From an uncultured cyanobacterium (GTDB lineage Bacteria > Cyanobacteriota > Cyanobacteriia > CACIAM-69d): a stretch of DNA of 6,682 bases. Positions within the stretch are counted from its first letter, which is position 1; each line of letters starts with the position of its first letter. Position numbers and translations under genes: made by a program. Positions 1-6,014 of this stretch are shown here, piece after piece. Location: contig CALCTI010000318.1 in the NCBI GenBank assembly GCA_937894105.1, forward strand, positions 1 to 6,682. Direction: 5' to 3'. Below the pieces are notes generated by a model. That model was given only the letters and a program-made list of their open reading frames with translations. It was not told the DNA's origin and made no database searches.

Positions 1-1
1 T

Positions 2-205
2 GGCGGTGGAATGGTAACCGTAACCATGAGCGGTAACCAGGAACCCAAAAAGGTGGTCATTTCGCCGGAAGCCCTAGAAGAAGGCGCAGACGTGCTGTCT
101 GATTTGGTATACGCGGCAATGGCTGACGCCTATCGCAATTCCACCGAAACCATGCGCACTCGAATGGAATCATTGACGGCGGGCTTAAACCTACCGGGTA
201 TGTAA
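2..205 (+). CDS. YbaB/EbfC family nucleoid-associated protein (3' end only)
   Basis: The last 67 codons of a gene whose start lies before the window; the open frame runs from base 2 and ends at TAA 203-205. The translation reads GGGMVTVTMSGNQ, then a segment rich in V/I/E (KKVVISPEAL), then EEGADVLSDLVYAAMADAYRN, and ends in GLNLPGM. This order of glycine-rich turn, beta-strand pair, D-x-L-x-D-L-x-x-A-A helix and a C-terminal L-P-G-M tail is typical of YbaB/EbfC proteins of about 105-115 residues. From family knowledge these are small dimeric DNA-binding proteins that coat the nucleoid and influence gene expression. The internal ATG at 11 is not the true start, because the glycine run just before it belongs to the conserved fold. 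A strong hairpin terminator follows 35 bases after the stop. Identity is fairly secure; only the N-terminal half is unseen. Confidence 0.9.
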   Translation, partial: GGGMVTVTMSGNQEPKKVVISPEALEEGADVLSDLVYAAMADAYRNSTETMRTRMESLTAGLNLPGM

Positions 206-239
206 TTCCTTACTTGTCATTTCCCATTAATTTAATTAG

Positions 240-280
240 AAAAACTCGCCTTCGAATTATCCTTCTGAAGGCGAGTTTTT
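240..280. terminator. Bidirectional intrinsic terminator between ybaB-type gene and convergent nuclease-like gene
   Basis: A perfect 14-bp inverted repeat: AAAAACTCGCCTTC (240-253) pairs with GAAGGCGAGTTTTT (267-280) around a 13-base loop. The arm has a GC-rich core (CTCGCC) and ends in five T on both strands, so it can stop transcripts of the plus-strand gene ending at 205 and of the minus-strand gene ending at 309. This is seen directly; that it works in both directions is inferred from symmetry and the convergent arrangement. Confidence 0.9.
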
Positions 281-308
281 AATTTCGAAACAGTGTCTGA
301 AAATAAGC

Positions 309-908
309 TTACTGCTCGACTATTGCGATTAAAATTCCGAGAATTTTGTCGATTTTACTCATGTAGTAGCTATCTCGATCAATGTAAGCTGCCCTATTTT
401 TAAGCTTTAGAAATTTCCATTCATCGCCTGTGGTGACGGCTCCGTAAATCCAGGGCATAGGATGATTTTCTGCTTGGTTAAAAATCTGAGCGGCATACAT
501 TTCTGCGATACCTTGACCTAAGGCAGATATGATATTCTCGTTTTTTGCTTCAGCGATCGCCACCACCGGGGCATCCAAGTAAAGCTGCTCTTCCGACTGT
601 CCCAAAATATAGTCACAAAATCCCGTTAACCCCTGATCCTTATCCACATTAAAATCAATTCCCGAAAATAAACTAATTTTTCGAGACGCCCTTTCTTGAT
701 CCTCTAGCAGCATATTAATGATAATTAATTCAGAGCGTGCTTTTTCCGTATTGATAGCTAACGCAAGGGGTAAATTACGCTTCAATGTTTGCGTTAGGTA
801 ATCGCTAATTTGTAAGCCTTGCACCTCTGAAAATAGCGATTGATTTTCTACCGTTTTAAGGTCGATTTTTTGCTTAACTCTTTTGAGAGTAAATTCGCTG
901 TAGGACAT
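309..908 (-). CDS. Uncharacterised PD-(D/E)XK nuclease-like protein
   Basis: A 199-residue soluble protein with no signal peptide or membrane helix. I do not know a named function. The middle looks like the restriction-endonuclease fold: E60 in an N-terminal helix, D99 in a strand (GFCDY), then a hydrophobic strand ending in E120-A-K122 (VVAIAEAKNEN), followed by a helix with Q132 (GQGIAEMYAAQ). The D-(n)-E-x-K plus helix glutamine pattern is the signature of PD-(D/E)XK nucleases, including RecB- and Cas4-like ones. From memory, similar proteins with SG(I/V)DFNVD, GFCD and EAKN are common as hypothetical proteins in cyanobacteria. Nuclease activity is therefore inferred, not shown, and the metal site could serve another role or be degenerate. 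The gene begins 36 bases after the stop of the radical SAM gene on the same strand with no terminator between, so co-transcription is likely. The bases before the ATG (GCTCCACCCC) give no clear Shine-Dalgarno. It is more AT-rich than its upstream neighbour. Confidence 0.75.
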   Translation of the reverse strand: MSYSEFTLKRVKQKIDLKTVENQSLFSEVQGLQISDYLTQTLKRNLPLALAINTEKARSELIIINMLLEDQERASRKISLFSGIDFNVDKDQGLTGFCDYILGQSEEQLYLDAPVVAIAEAKNENIISALGQGIAEMYAAQIFNQAENHPMPWIYGAVTTGDEWKFLKLKNRAAYIDRDSYYMSKIDKILGILIAIVEQ

Positions 909-944
909 GGGGTGGAGCGATCCCAGTCAGCAATCAGACAACGA

Positions 945-3680
945 TTAGTTCAACATTAGTAATTCACGGTGAATGCGCTTTAGAGTTAATTGTTTACCGC
1001 TTACTTTCTCTAATAACCAGCGAATTAATTCAGGGCGGAGAACGGTGCCATCGTTGCGGCAAAGTCCGGTGAATTTCAAGGCGATCGCCCCAACCTCTCC
1101 ATCAGATTCCTTATTATTAATAATCGCTAAATCTAAAAGCCAAGGGCGAATATCAACAACTTTTTTCTTCTTTTTCTTAGTGAGTTTTTCCCATTCCCAG
1201 CTATCAGCAGCCAGCACTTGATCAATCCAGTTTTGCCAAGTGCTAATAGTAACCATTGGGGTTTCGATGGGCACTAAGTTAGGCGCTTCATCTTCATTTT
1301 CAGCGTCCTCCATTTCTGGGGCGATCGCCACTTCAATTTTATAGATAGCACTGTCCAAAAGCTGAGACGCGGCCTTACCTTTCACATCGATGGCTTCCAC
1401 CGAATATAGGGGCAGGGTGGGGGGCAGCTCGTTCGCTAGACGGCTCCGCACCTGTTCTGGAACCAGCTCTTCCGTTAGGTCAATGTCCAGAATTTCGCCG
1501 CTGCTGGTGATGCCTAATGACAGGGCGTTGGCGGGGACGATGCGGGGACCGGGATGGTAGCCGCCGGTGAAGGAAAGGGGAATATGGGCTCGGCGAAGGG
1601 CGCGATCAAAGAGGCGCATTAGGTCCAGGTGCCCCAGCAGTGCCATGTCGTCCTGTTTGCCGAAGCGGAACCGTAGGCGCTGGGCGCGAGTGGTGTTGGG
1701 CTTGAAGTGTCCGGTAAATTCGGGGATTTCTGGGGGCTTGACGATAATGTTATGACCAAAGTCGAGGCCGCAAACGCCGCAGTGGGAGCAGGCATCAAAG
1801 GAGCAGTCGGGTACCACCGCCGCCTTTAGGGCATTGCGCAAATCATCCACCAGCCACTGTTTATCGATGCCCGTGTCTAGGTGATCCCACGGTAGGGGGG
1901 CTTGGGCGATCGCCTCCCAGTCCATTTCCACACCGGTCATGCGCTCCTCGTCCGTATCCCCTTCGCCCTCTTCAAAGAGCTTCCATTCGCCCGCTTCCAC
2001 CTGGCGATATTTCCAGCTCAGCCCCGCTTCTTCAATGGCTTGGGTCCAGGCACCGTGGGCTTTTTCCACACTTTCCCACCAGGCATCCATCCCGGCTCCC
2101 AGCTCCCACGCCCGTTTAACTACGGCTCCCAAACGGCGATCGCCCCGACCGACAAAATCCTCCATAGCGGAAATTTGATAGTCGGTATAGTTCGTTTTTA
2201 GCCCGCGAATGGTGCGCAATTCCGCCGCCAACATCTGCCGTTTGCGCTGAAATTCGGCAATAGAAACCGAATGCCATTGGAAGGGGGTATGGGGTTTAGG
2301 AGTGAAGTTGGAAATGGTGAGATTAAACTCCATACGGCGGCGATTTTCCATGCGACATTCCCGCTGAAGCCATCGCACCGTTTCGGCAATTCCTAATACG
2401 TCCGCGTCCGTTTCTCCCGGCAAACCGATCATAAAATAGAGCTTAACTTTGTCCCATCCCTGCTCACGGGCGGTCTTAATTCCCCTCAGTAATTCTGCGT
2501 TCGTTAGCCCTTTATTAATAATGTCTCGAAGGCGTTGGGTTCCCGCTTCCGGCGCAAACGTTAGGCTGCTGGTGCGAATTCCACCCACAATATTGGCGAT
2601 ATTTTCATCGAATCGATCCACCCGTTGGCTGGGCAAAGAAAGGGAGATATTTTCGCCAGATAAACGGTTTTTAATTTCTAATCCCACGGCGGGCAATGCC
2701 AAATAATCGGAGCAGCTTAGGGACAGCAGCGAAAATTCATTAAATCCCGTTTTCTGCATTCCTTCCACCACCGCGTCCACCACCTCATCGGGGGCCACAT
2801 CCCGCGCCGGTCGCGTAAGCATTCCCGGCTGACAGAAGCGACAGCCCCGGGTACAGCCCCGTCGGATTTCCATGGTCAGGCGATCGTGCACCGTTTCCAC
2901 GTAGGGCACTAAGCCGATGGAGTAGGCGGGAATTGGCGTGGCGACCCGGCGTAGGATTCGCTCGGGCACATCGGGGCGATCGCGATGCACTGCCCCATCC
3001 GCACCCATGGAATAAAACTGGGGCACATACACACCGGGCACCTGGGCCAAATCCAGCAGGGTGTCCTGGCGAGTTAGCCCGTTTTCCTTCGCTTCGTCGA
3101 GCACTAACCCAATTTCCGGCAACACCTCTTCGCCGTCACCGAGCACCACAAAATCGAAGAAATTCACATAGGGCTCGGGATTGGACGTGGCCGTTTGTCC
3201 CCCCGCAAAAATCAGTGGACAGCCCCAATCGCTACCCTGCCCTAACCCATTGCGCTCTTTCCAGGTGAGGGGCACCTGGGCCAAGGTCAGCATTTCTAAA
3301 ATATTGGTCGCCCCCAGCTCATAGCTCAGGCTAAATCCCAAAATGTCGTAGTCCGTCAGGGGACGCTTATTTTCCACCCCAAACAAGGGGGTGTTGCTGG
3401 CTTTGAGTTTTTCGCACAGGTCCAGCGCGGGCAGATAGGCGCGATCGCACAGTTGTCGTGGCTGAGTATTGAGTATGTTGTAGAGAATCACATGCCCCAA
3501 GTTGGACGCGCCCACCTCGTAAATTTCTGGATAGGTCAACACCCACCGCACCGTCGCCGAATCCCAAGGCTTATGGTGAGAGCCATATTCCGTTCCCAAA
3601 TAGCGTCCCGGACGATTAATATCGGCGCTCAAAAGCTGATCTACGGCGGTTTTCGGCTCAGTGATTGCAGGTGCTGCCAT
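945..3680 (-). CDS. TIGR03960-family radical SAM protein with C-terminal TIGR03936 (DUF2344) domain
   Basis: A 911-residue cytosolic protein. Residues about 20-245 form the N-terminal B12-binding-like domain typical of this family (YPEIYEVGASNLGH at 50-63, FAGGQTATSNPEPY near 158-171, DFVVLGDGEE near 176-185); no corrinoid DxHxxG motif is visible. The radical SAM core starts near 265 with C276-x3-C280-x2-C283 (RRGCTRGCRFCQPG), which would hold a [4Fe-4S] cluster and S-adenosylmethionine; KLYFMIGLPGET (413-424) is the typical later strand. A cysteine group, C626, C631, C634 and C637, follows and may bind a second cluster or zinc. Residues about 666-911 match the radical SAM-linked domain TIGR03936 (GHLDLMR near 683, GGYHPGPRI at 706-714), carrying an acidic stretch (789-799) and six lysines (835-840). 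The fusion of both modules in one chain is usual for cyanobacteria; in many other bacteria they are separate genes near RNase E/G and rplU. The substrate is unknown; a role in RNA or ribosome modification is only suggested by such neighbours. Start: first ATG of the frame, in accord with the MAAPAI N-terminus; no strong ribosome binding site. Confidence 0.93.
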   Translation of the reverse strand: MAAPAITEPKTAVDQLLSADINRPGRYLGTEYGSHHKPWDSATVRWVLTYPEIYEVGASNLGHVILYNILNTQPRQLCDRAYLPALDLCEKLKASNTPLFGVENKRPLTDYDILGFSLSYELGATNILEMLTLAQVPLTWKERNGLGQGSDWGCPLIFAGGQTATSNPEPYVNFFDFVVLGDGEEVLPEIGLVLDEAKENGLTRQDTLLDLAQVPGVYVPQFYSMGADGAVHRDRPDVPERILRRVATPIPAYSIGLVPYVETVHDRLTMEIRRGCTRGCRFCQPGMLTRPARDVAPDEVVDAVVEGMQKTGFNEFSLLSLSCSDYLALPAVGLEIKNRLSGENISLSLPSQRVDRFDENIANIVGGIRTSSLTFAPEAGTQRLRDIINKGLTNAELLRGIKTAREQGWDKVKLYFMIGLPGETDADVLGIAETVRWLQRECRMENRRRMEFNLTISNFTPKPHTPFQWHSVSIAEFQRKRQMLAAELRTIRGLKTNYTDYQISAMEDFVGRGDRRLGAVVKRAWELGAGMDAWWESVEKAHGAWTQAIEEAGLSWKYRQVEAGEWKLFEEGEGDTDEERMTGVEMDWEAIAQAPLPWDHLDTGIDKQWLVDDLRNALKAAVVPDCSFDACSHCGVCGLDFGHNIIVKPPEIPEFTGHFKPNTTRAQRLRFRFGKQDDMALLGHLDLMRLFDRALRRAHIPLSFTGGYHPGPRIVPANALSLGITSSGEILDIDLTEELVPEQVRSRLANELPPTLPLYSVEAIDVKGKAASQLLDSAIYKIEVAIAPEMEDAENEDEAPNLVPIETPMVTISTWQNWIDQVLAADSWEWEKLTKKKKKKVVDIRPWLLDLAIINNKESDGEVGAIALKFTGLCRNDGTVLRPELIRWLLEKVSGKQLTLKRIHRELLMLN

Positions 3681-3716
3681 TGGGGCGATCGCTCTCTAGG
3701 AAGGGGGATTACGGGT

Positions 3717-3745
3717 AAGTGCAATGATCATAAATCAAGTGCAAT
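3717..3745 (-). promoter_or_regulatory. Candidate promoter/operator of the radical SAM operon with 20-bp-spaced direct repeat
   Basis: Two identical nonamers AAGTGCAAT lie at 3717-3725 and 3737-3745, exactly 20 bp (about two helical turns) apart, with the palindrome ATGATCAT (3724-3731) between them. On the minus strand, TATGAT (3732-3727) resembles a sigma-70 -10 box and lies 46 bases before the start codon; the -35 region (CTGTGA, 3755-3750) is a poor match. A dimeric regulator covering the promoter is a reasonable inference; no specific regulator can be named. Confidence 0.35.
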
Positions 3746-3882
3746 CGAATCACAGTACACTTTGCCTTCCCCCTACAAAACGATTGAAATCGTGATGATT
3801 CCAGGGTGCAGTTTTTCTTGAGCCAGAATCAAATCAATTTCAGCGTCAAAGTCCCGCACTGCTCCCTGCAGCAGCCAATCCG

Positions 3883-3898
3883 CCGATAATCCGATAAT
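3883..3898 (+). repeat. Tandem CCGATAAT x2 upstream of the L,D-transpeptidase gene
   Basis: The octamer CCGATAAT occurs twice head-to-tail, ending 25 bases before the ATG at 3924. Each copy contains GATAAT, one base from the -10 consensus, but no acceptable -35 hexamer lies 16-18 bp upstream. It may mark the transpeptidase promoter or an activator-dependent site; evidence is limited to the repeat itself. Confidence 0.35.
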
Positions 3899-3923
3899 TC
3901 AAATTAATTTAGCCCTGATCAAG

Positions 3924-4619
3924 ATGCACCTGACAGCGTTAAAAAAGAAGATTCTGAGCCTTACGACTCTCCTGATCTTGATGGGAGGAGGAACCGCCTA
4001 CTTTCTGCTGGCAAGGACCGGTCTTCTGATGCCCCTTACCGATCTGCCATCGGTGATTTGGCTTTCATTTTTTCCCTCGGAACCAGCTTTTCATCCCCAG
4101 TTAGGCGAGCCGGATGACGACGTTCTTTTAAACAGTGACACCCCTTTGCAGCAGCTTTTAGGGGCAGAGACCGGGGAGGGTAACGTAACGATCTTGGTGG
4201 AGAAGTCAAAATACCGATTGACTATCTTTCGCGATCGCAAGCCCATCAAGTCTTATCCCGTTGTTTTTGGTGGTTCTCCTGAAGGGGACAAGCTCCGGGA
4301 AGGAGACCAAAAGACACCGGAGGGGGTGTATTTCGTACGCGATCTTTACCCCCACGTGGGCTGGTCAAAATTTATTTGGTTGGACTATCCCAGGGCAGAA
4401 TCCTGGCGTGAACATTTTCAAGCAAAGTTTTCCGGTCACCTGGCATGGAATGCTCCCATTGGTGGAGAAATTGGCATCCACGGCATACCGGAAGGGTCAG
4501 AGTCAGATATTGAAAAACGATCAAACTGGACGTTGGGATGTGTCTCCCTGACCAATGAAGATGTGGATGAAATCTATGAGTTTATTGGCAGTGGCACCTT
4601 AATCGAAATTGTTGCGTAG
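3924..4619 (+). CDS. Membrane-anchored L,D-transpeptidase (YkuD domain)
   Basis: A 231-residue protein. Residues 1-9 are positive (KKK at 7-9), followed by a hydrophobic segment at about 10-30 that is a signal anchor or signal peptide; no lipobox cysteine is seen. After a linker of about 55 residues comes the YkuD domain (about 87-230): the opening strands NVTILVEKSKYRLTIFRD, the loop GGSPEGDKLREGD with TPEG at 131-134, then H186-G187 and the catalytic signature S200-N-W-T-L-G205-C206-V-S208. C206 would be the acylated nucleophile, with H186 as partner. From family knowledge these enzymes act in the periplasm, making 3-3 cross-links in peptidoglycan or attaching proteins to it; which reaction this one carries out cannot be read from sequence. 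The ATG at 3924 keeps the positive N-terminus before the hydrophobic stretch, while the next ATG (3981) would cut into it. No clear Shine-Dalgarno precedes it. It stands alone, divergent from the radical SAM operon and convergent with the PHP gene. Confidence 0.9.
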   Translation: MHLTALKKKILSLTTLLILMGGGTAYFLLARTGLLMPLTDLPSVIWLSFFPSEPAFHPQLGEPDDDVLLNSDTPLQQLLGAETGEGNVTILVEKSKYRLTIFRDRKPIKSYPVVFGGSPEGDKLREGDQKTPEGVYFVRDLYPHVGWSKFIWLDYPRAESWREHFQAKFSGHLAWNAPIGGEIGIHGIPEGSESDIEKRSNWTLGCVSLTNEDVDEIYEFIGSGTLIEIVA

Positions 4620-4685
4620 GGCGATCGCTTGCCTTGGGACTCTTACCTAACGACCAAAAGGTCCGCTCTAAGAAGGTATCAACGC

Positions 4686-5531
4686 TTACTGTGCCTTTAG
4701 CTGTGCCGCTGCTTTCTGGATAGGTAGGAGTAGGTCCGTGGGTAGTTCGAATCGATTTAACCCTGAGCGATCGCCTGCAACATGCTTATTTCTAGGACCG
4801 TGATAGTCACTCCCCCCCGTTGCTATTAAGCCGAACTGGTCGCACCATTCCCGCAACTGACGCTGGTCGCTGACGCTGTGCCCCGGATGATACACCTCTA
4901 GCCCCATCAATCCTGCCGCCACCAAGACTTTCAAGATATTGCCAATTCTGCCGCCCTTGAAGAGAAAAGCGTGGGCCCACACCGGCACGGCTCCACACTG
5001 GCGCAAAAGCTGGATGCCCTCCTCCGCAGAAAAGGGCTCGTAGGGCACATGGGCAGGCTTACCGTCCCCCAGTAACGCTCGAAAGGCGTCATTAACCGAT
5101 TCCACATGCCCCGCATCCACAAGCGCCTGGGCAATATGGGGGCGTCCTGGCACAGCGCCCGACGGCAGCTCCGGCATTTCAATGGCATATCCCAGCGAGT
5201 CCAACACCTCCACCATCCTTTGTGCCCGCCGCCAGCGGCCCGCGGCCCGCTCCAAAAGCGGACCATCCAGCGCCTTGGGATCGGGGTAAAAGCCGAGGAT
5301 ATGAAGCGATCGCCCCAGGTGTATCGTACTTAGCTCAAGCCCCGGCACAATCGTCAGGTCGTAGTTGGGGCGATAGGTTTCGGCGGCGGCGATCGCCTCT
5401 TGCCAGCCCCCACAAGTGTCGTGGTCGGTAATCGCTAACACTCGCACCCCTCGTTTCACCGCCTCTGCCACCAGCTCCGTCGGCGTCAAAGTTCCATCAG
5501 AAAAAGTCGTATGACAGTGGAGTTCGAGCAT
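4686..5531 (-). CDS. PHP-domain metal-dependent phosphoesterase (YciV/TrpH, RNase AM-like)
   Basis: A 281-residue cytosolic enzyme when started at the ATG 5531-5529. All expected PHP metal ligands are visible: H5-x-H7 and D12 (MLELHCHTTFSDG), D36-H37-D38 (AITDHDT), E66 (PGLELS), H77 (SLHILGFY), H132 (GRPHIA), H187 (VWAHAF), and D242-x-H244 (GGSDYHG). Length and motif order match E. coli YciV/RNase AM (about 290 residues), which hydrolyses 3',5'-nucleotide bisphosphates and trims 5' ends of RNA; the same activity here is an inference from the family. The reading frame stays open 27 codons further, to an ATG at 5612, but that extension (MCVLNYASQVLRFKR...) is unlike the family, whose members begin a few residues before HxH, so the shorter form is preferred. 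No good ribosome binding site was seen for either start. Its 3' end faces the L,D-transpeptidase gene across 66 bases, and a MITE-like element sits about 95 bases upstream of its start. Confidence 0.9.
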   Translation of the reverse strand: MLELHCHTTFSDGTLTPTELVAEAVKRGVRVLAITDHDTCGGWQEAIAAAETYRPNYDLTIVPGLELSTIHLGRSLHILGFYPDPKALDGPLLERAAGRWRRAQRMVEVLDSLGYAIEMPELPSGAVPGRPHIAQALVDAGHVESVNDAFRALLGDGKPAHVPYEPFSAEEGIQLLRQCGAVPVWAHAFLFKGGRIGNILKVLVAAGLMGLEVYHPGHSVSDQRQLREWCDQFGLIATGGSDYHGPRNKHVAGDRSGLNRFELPTDLLLPIQKAAAQLKAQ

Positions 5532-5623
5532 GGGCGGAACAAGAACTTGAAAAGTGAGCGAAGGGCAACGTTTAAAACGCAAAACTTGAGATGCGTAATT
5601 TAAGACGCACAATTATTTTAATG

Positions 5624-5779
5624 GCAGGACTTACGCAGAATGGGAATTCTCTCATCCCCCAGCCCCTTCTCCCCAAGACAAAGGGGAGCAAACACGGGTC
5701 TAAAAACGCTTTTCTGAAGCCCCTCTCCTCAGGGAGAGGGATTTAGGGTGAGGGGCTCTGGGATTTTGCGTAAGTCCTG
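5624..5779. mobile_element. MITE-like palindromic element, non-autonomous
   Basis: Perfect 13-bp terminal inverted repeats, CAGGACTTACGCA (5625-5637) and TGCGTAAGTCCTG (5767-5779), extend inward to 16 of 17 matching bases. AATG flanks the element on both sides (5620-5623 and 5780-5783), a possible target-site duplication if the element begins at 5624. Inside are arms that can pair further: CCCAGCCCCT (from 5657) against AGGGGCTCTGGG (5751-5762) with two extra bases, plus two smaller hairpins, CTCCCC/GGGGAG (5669-5688) and CCCTCTCC/GGAGAGGG (5721-5740). There is no open frame for a transposase. The GC-rich, low-complexity interior and the CAGGACTTACGCA ends resemble dispersed repeats I recall from filamentous cyanobacteria; the parent transposase family cannot be named from this copy. 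Confidence 0.75.
5721..5740. repeat. Internal hairpin of the MITE-like element
   Basis: CCCTCTCC (5721-5728) pairs perfectly with GGAGAGGG (5733-5740) around the tetraloop TCAG. It forms one of two stem-loops inside the element and competes with the longer pairing GCCCCT (5719-5724) with AGGGGC (5751-5756). Confidence 0.7.
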
Positions 5780-5804
5780 AATGAGACTTCTCTAATGAGA
5801 CTTC
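5780..5804 (+). repeat. 14-bp tandem duplication abutting the MITE-like element
   Basis: AATGAGACTTC occurs at 5780-5790 and again at 5794-5804, separated by TCT, giving a 14-bp period. The first copy begins exactly at the right end of the MITE-like element and includes the AATG flank, so it may record an insertion/excision or slippage event. Confidence 0.6.
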
Positions 5805-6014
5805 CAGGAGGATGTTTTCCTTCAATTCTGGGAAAACGTTACATGGCGAAATAATGTTTCGCCATGATTTAAGGGCGCGAAAGTGGCGTTACACTAGTCG
5901 CGACGGGCAAAAATGTAAAAAAACTCAGCGCTGCGACCCTTTACCATCGCGGCATTTAGCGAGTGCCCTTAAAAACCTTGGTAAAGTAATGAGAAACACC
6001 CGAAGAATCCCACT
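5805..6014 (+). promoter_or_regulatory. apcD upstream/leader region
   Basis: About 210 bases before apcD without a supported gene. They hold a perfect 10-bp hairpin, CATGGCGAAA (5842-5851) with TTTCGCCATG (5857-5866) around TAATG. Three matches to the HLR1 half-site pattern (G/T)TTACA(T/A)(T/A), the box bound by the response regulator RpaB, are scattered here: GTTACATG (5838-5845), GTTACACT (5888-5895, imperfect) and TTTACATT on the minus strand (5919-5912). They are not paired at the usual 2-base spacing, so RpaB control is speculative. No convincing -10/-35 pair was found. The ATG of apcD is preceded by only a weak purine stretch (GAAGAA). Confidence 0.4.
5842..5866 (+). repeat. Perfect 10-bp stem-loop in the apcD leader
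   Basis: CATGGCGAAA and TTTCGCCATG pair without a mismatch around a five-base loop TAATG. It is not followed by a T-run, so it is not an intrinsic terminator. It could be an mRNA-stabilising 5' leader structure or an operator palindrome; the sequence alone cannot tell which. Confidence 0.65.

Noticed and set aside
1161..1175. T-rich run TTTTTTCTTCTTTTT as a terminator T-tract
   Set aside because: It is the complement of the six-lysine codon run inside the radical SAM gene, and no stable GC-rich hairpin precedes it.
1902..2201. Plus-strand open frame of 99 codons
   Set aside because: It lies antisense inside the radical SAM gene, has no recognisable domain, and is matched by other overlapping frames at the same place, as expected for a shadow of a long gene with strong codon bias.
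2933..3268. Plus-strand open frame of 111 codons rich in Pro, Arg and His
   Set aside because: It is antisense to the conserved radical SAM N-terminal domain, and its Arg/Pro/His-rich composition is typical of a reverse-complement frame in GC-rich coding DNA.
3739..3755. CRP-like site (minus-strand TGTGA at 3754-3750)
   Set aside because: The second half reads TGCAC, which does not match TCACA, so the dyad expected for a cyclic-AMP receptor site is missing.
3453..3821. Plus-strand open frame of 122 codons running across the radical SAM start into the intergenic region
   Set aside because: No domain and no ribosome binding site; most of it is antisense to the conserved N-terminus, and it crosses the probable promoter.
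4620..4685. Terminator between the convergent transpeptidase and PHP genes
   Set aside because: Only a four-base stem GACC/GGTC with an AAAA loop and a weak ACCT/AGGT pairing are seen, with no T-run on either strand.
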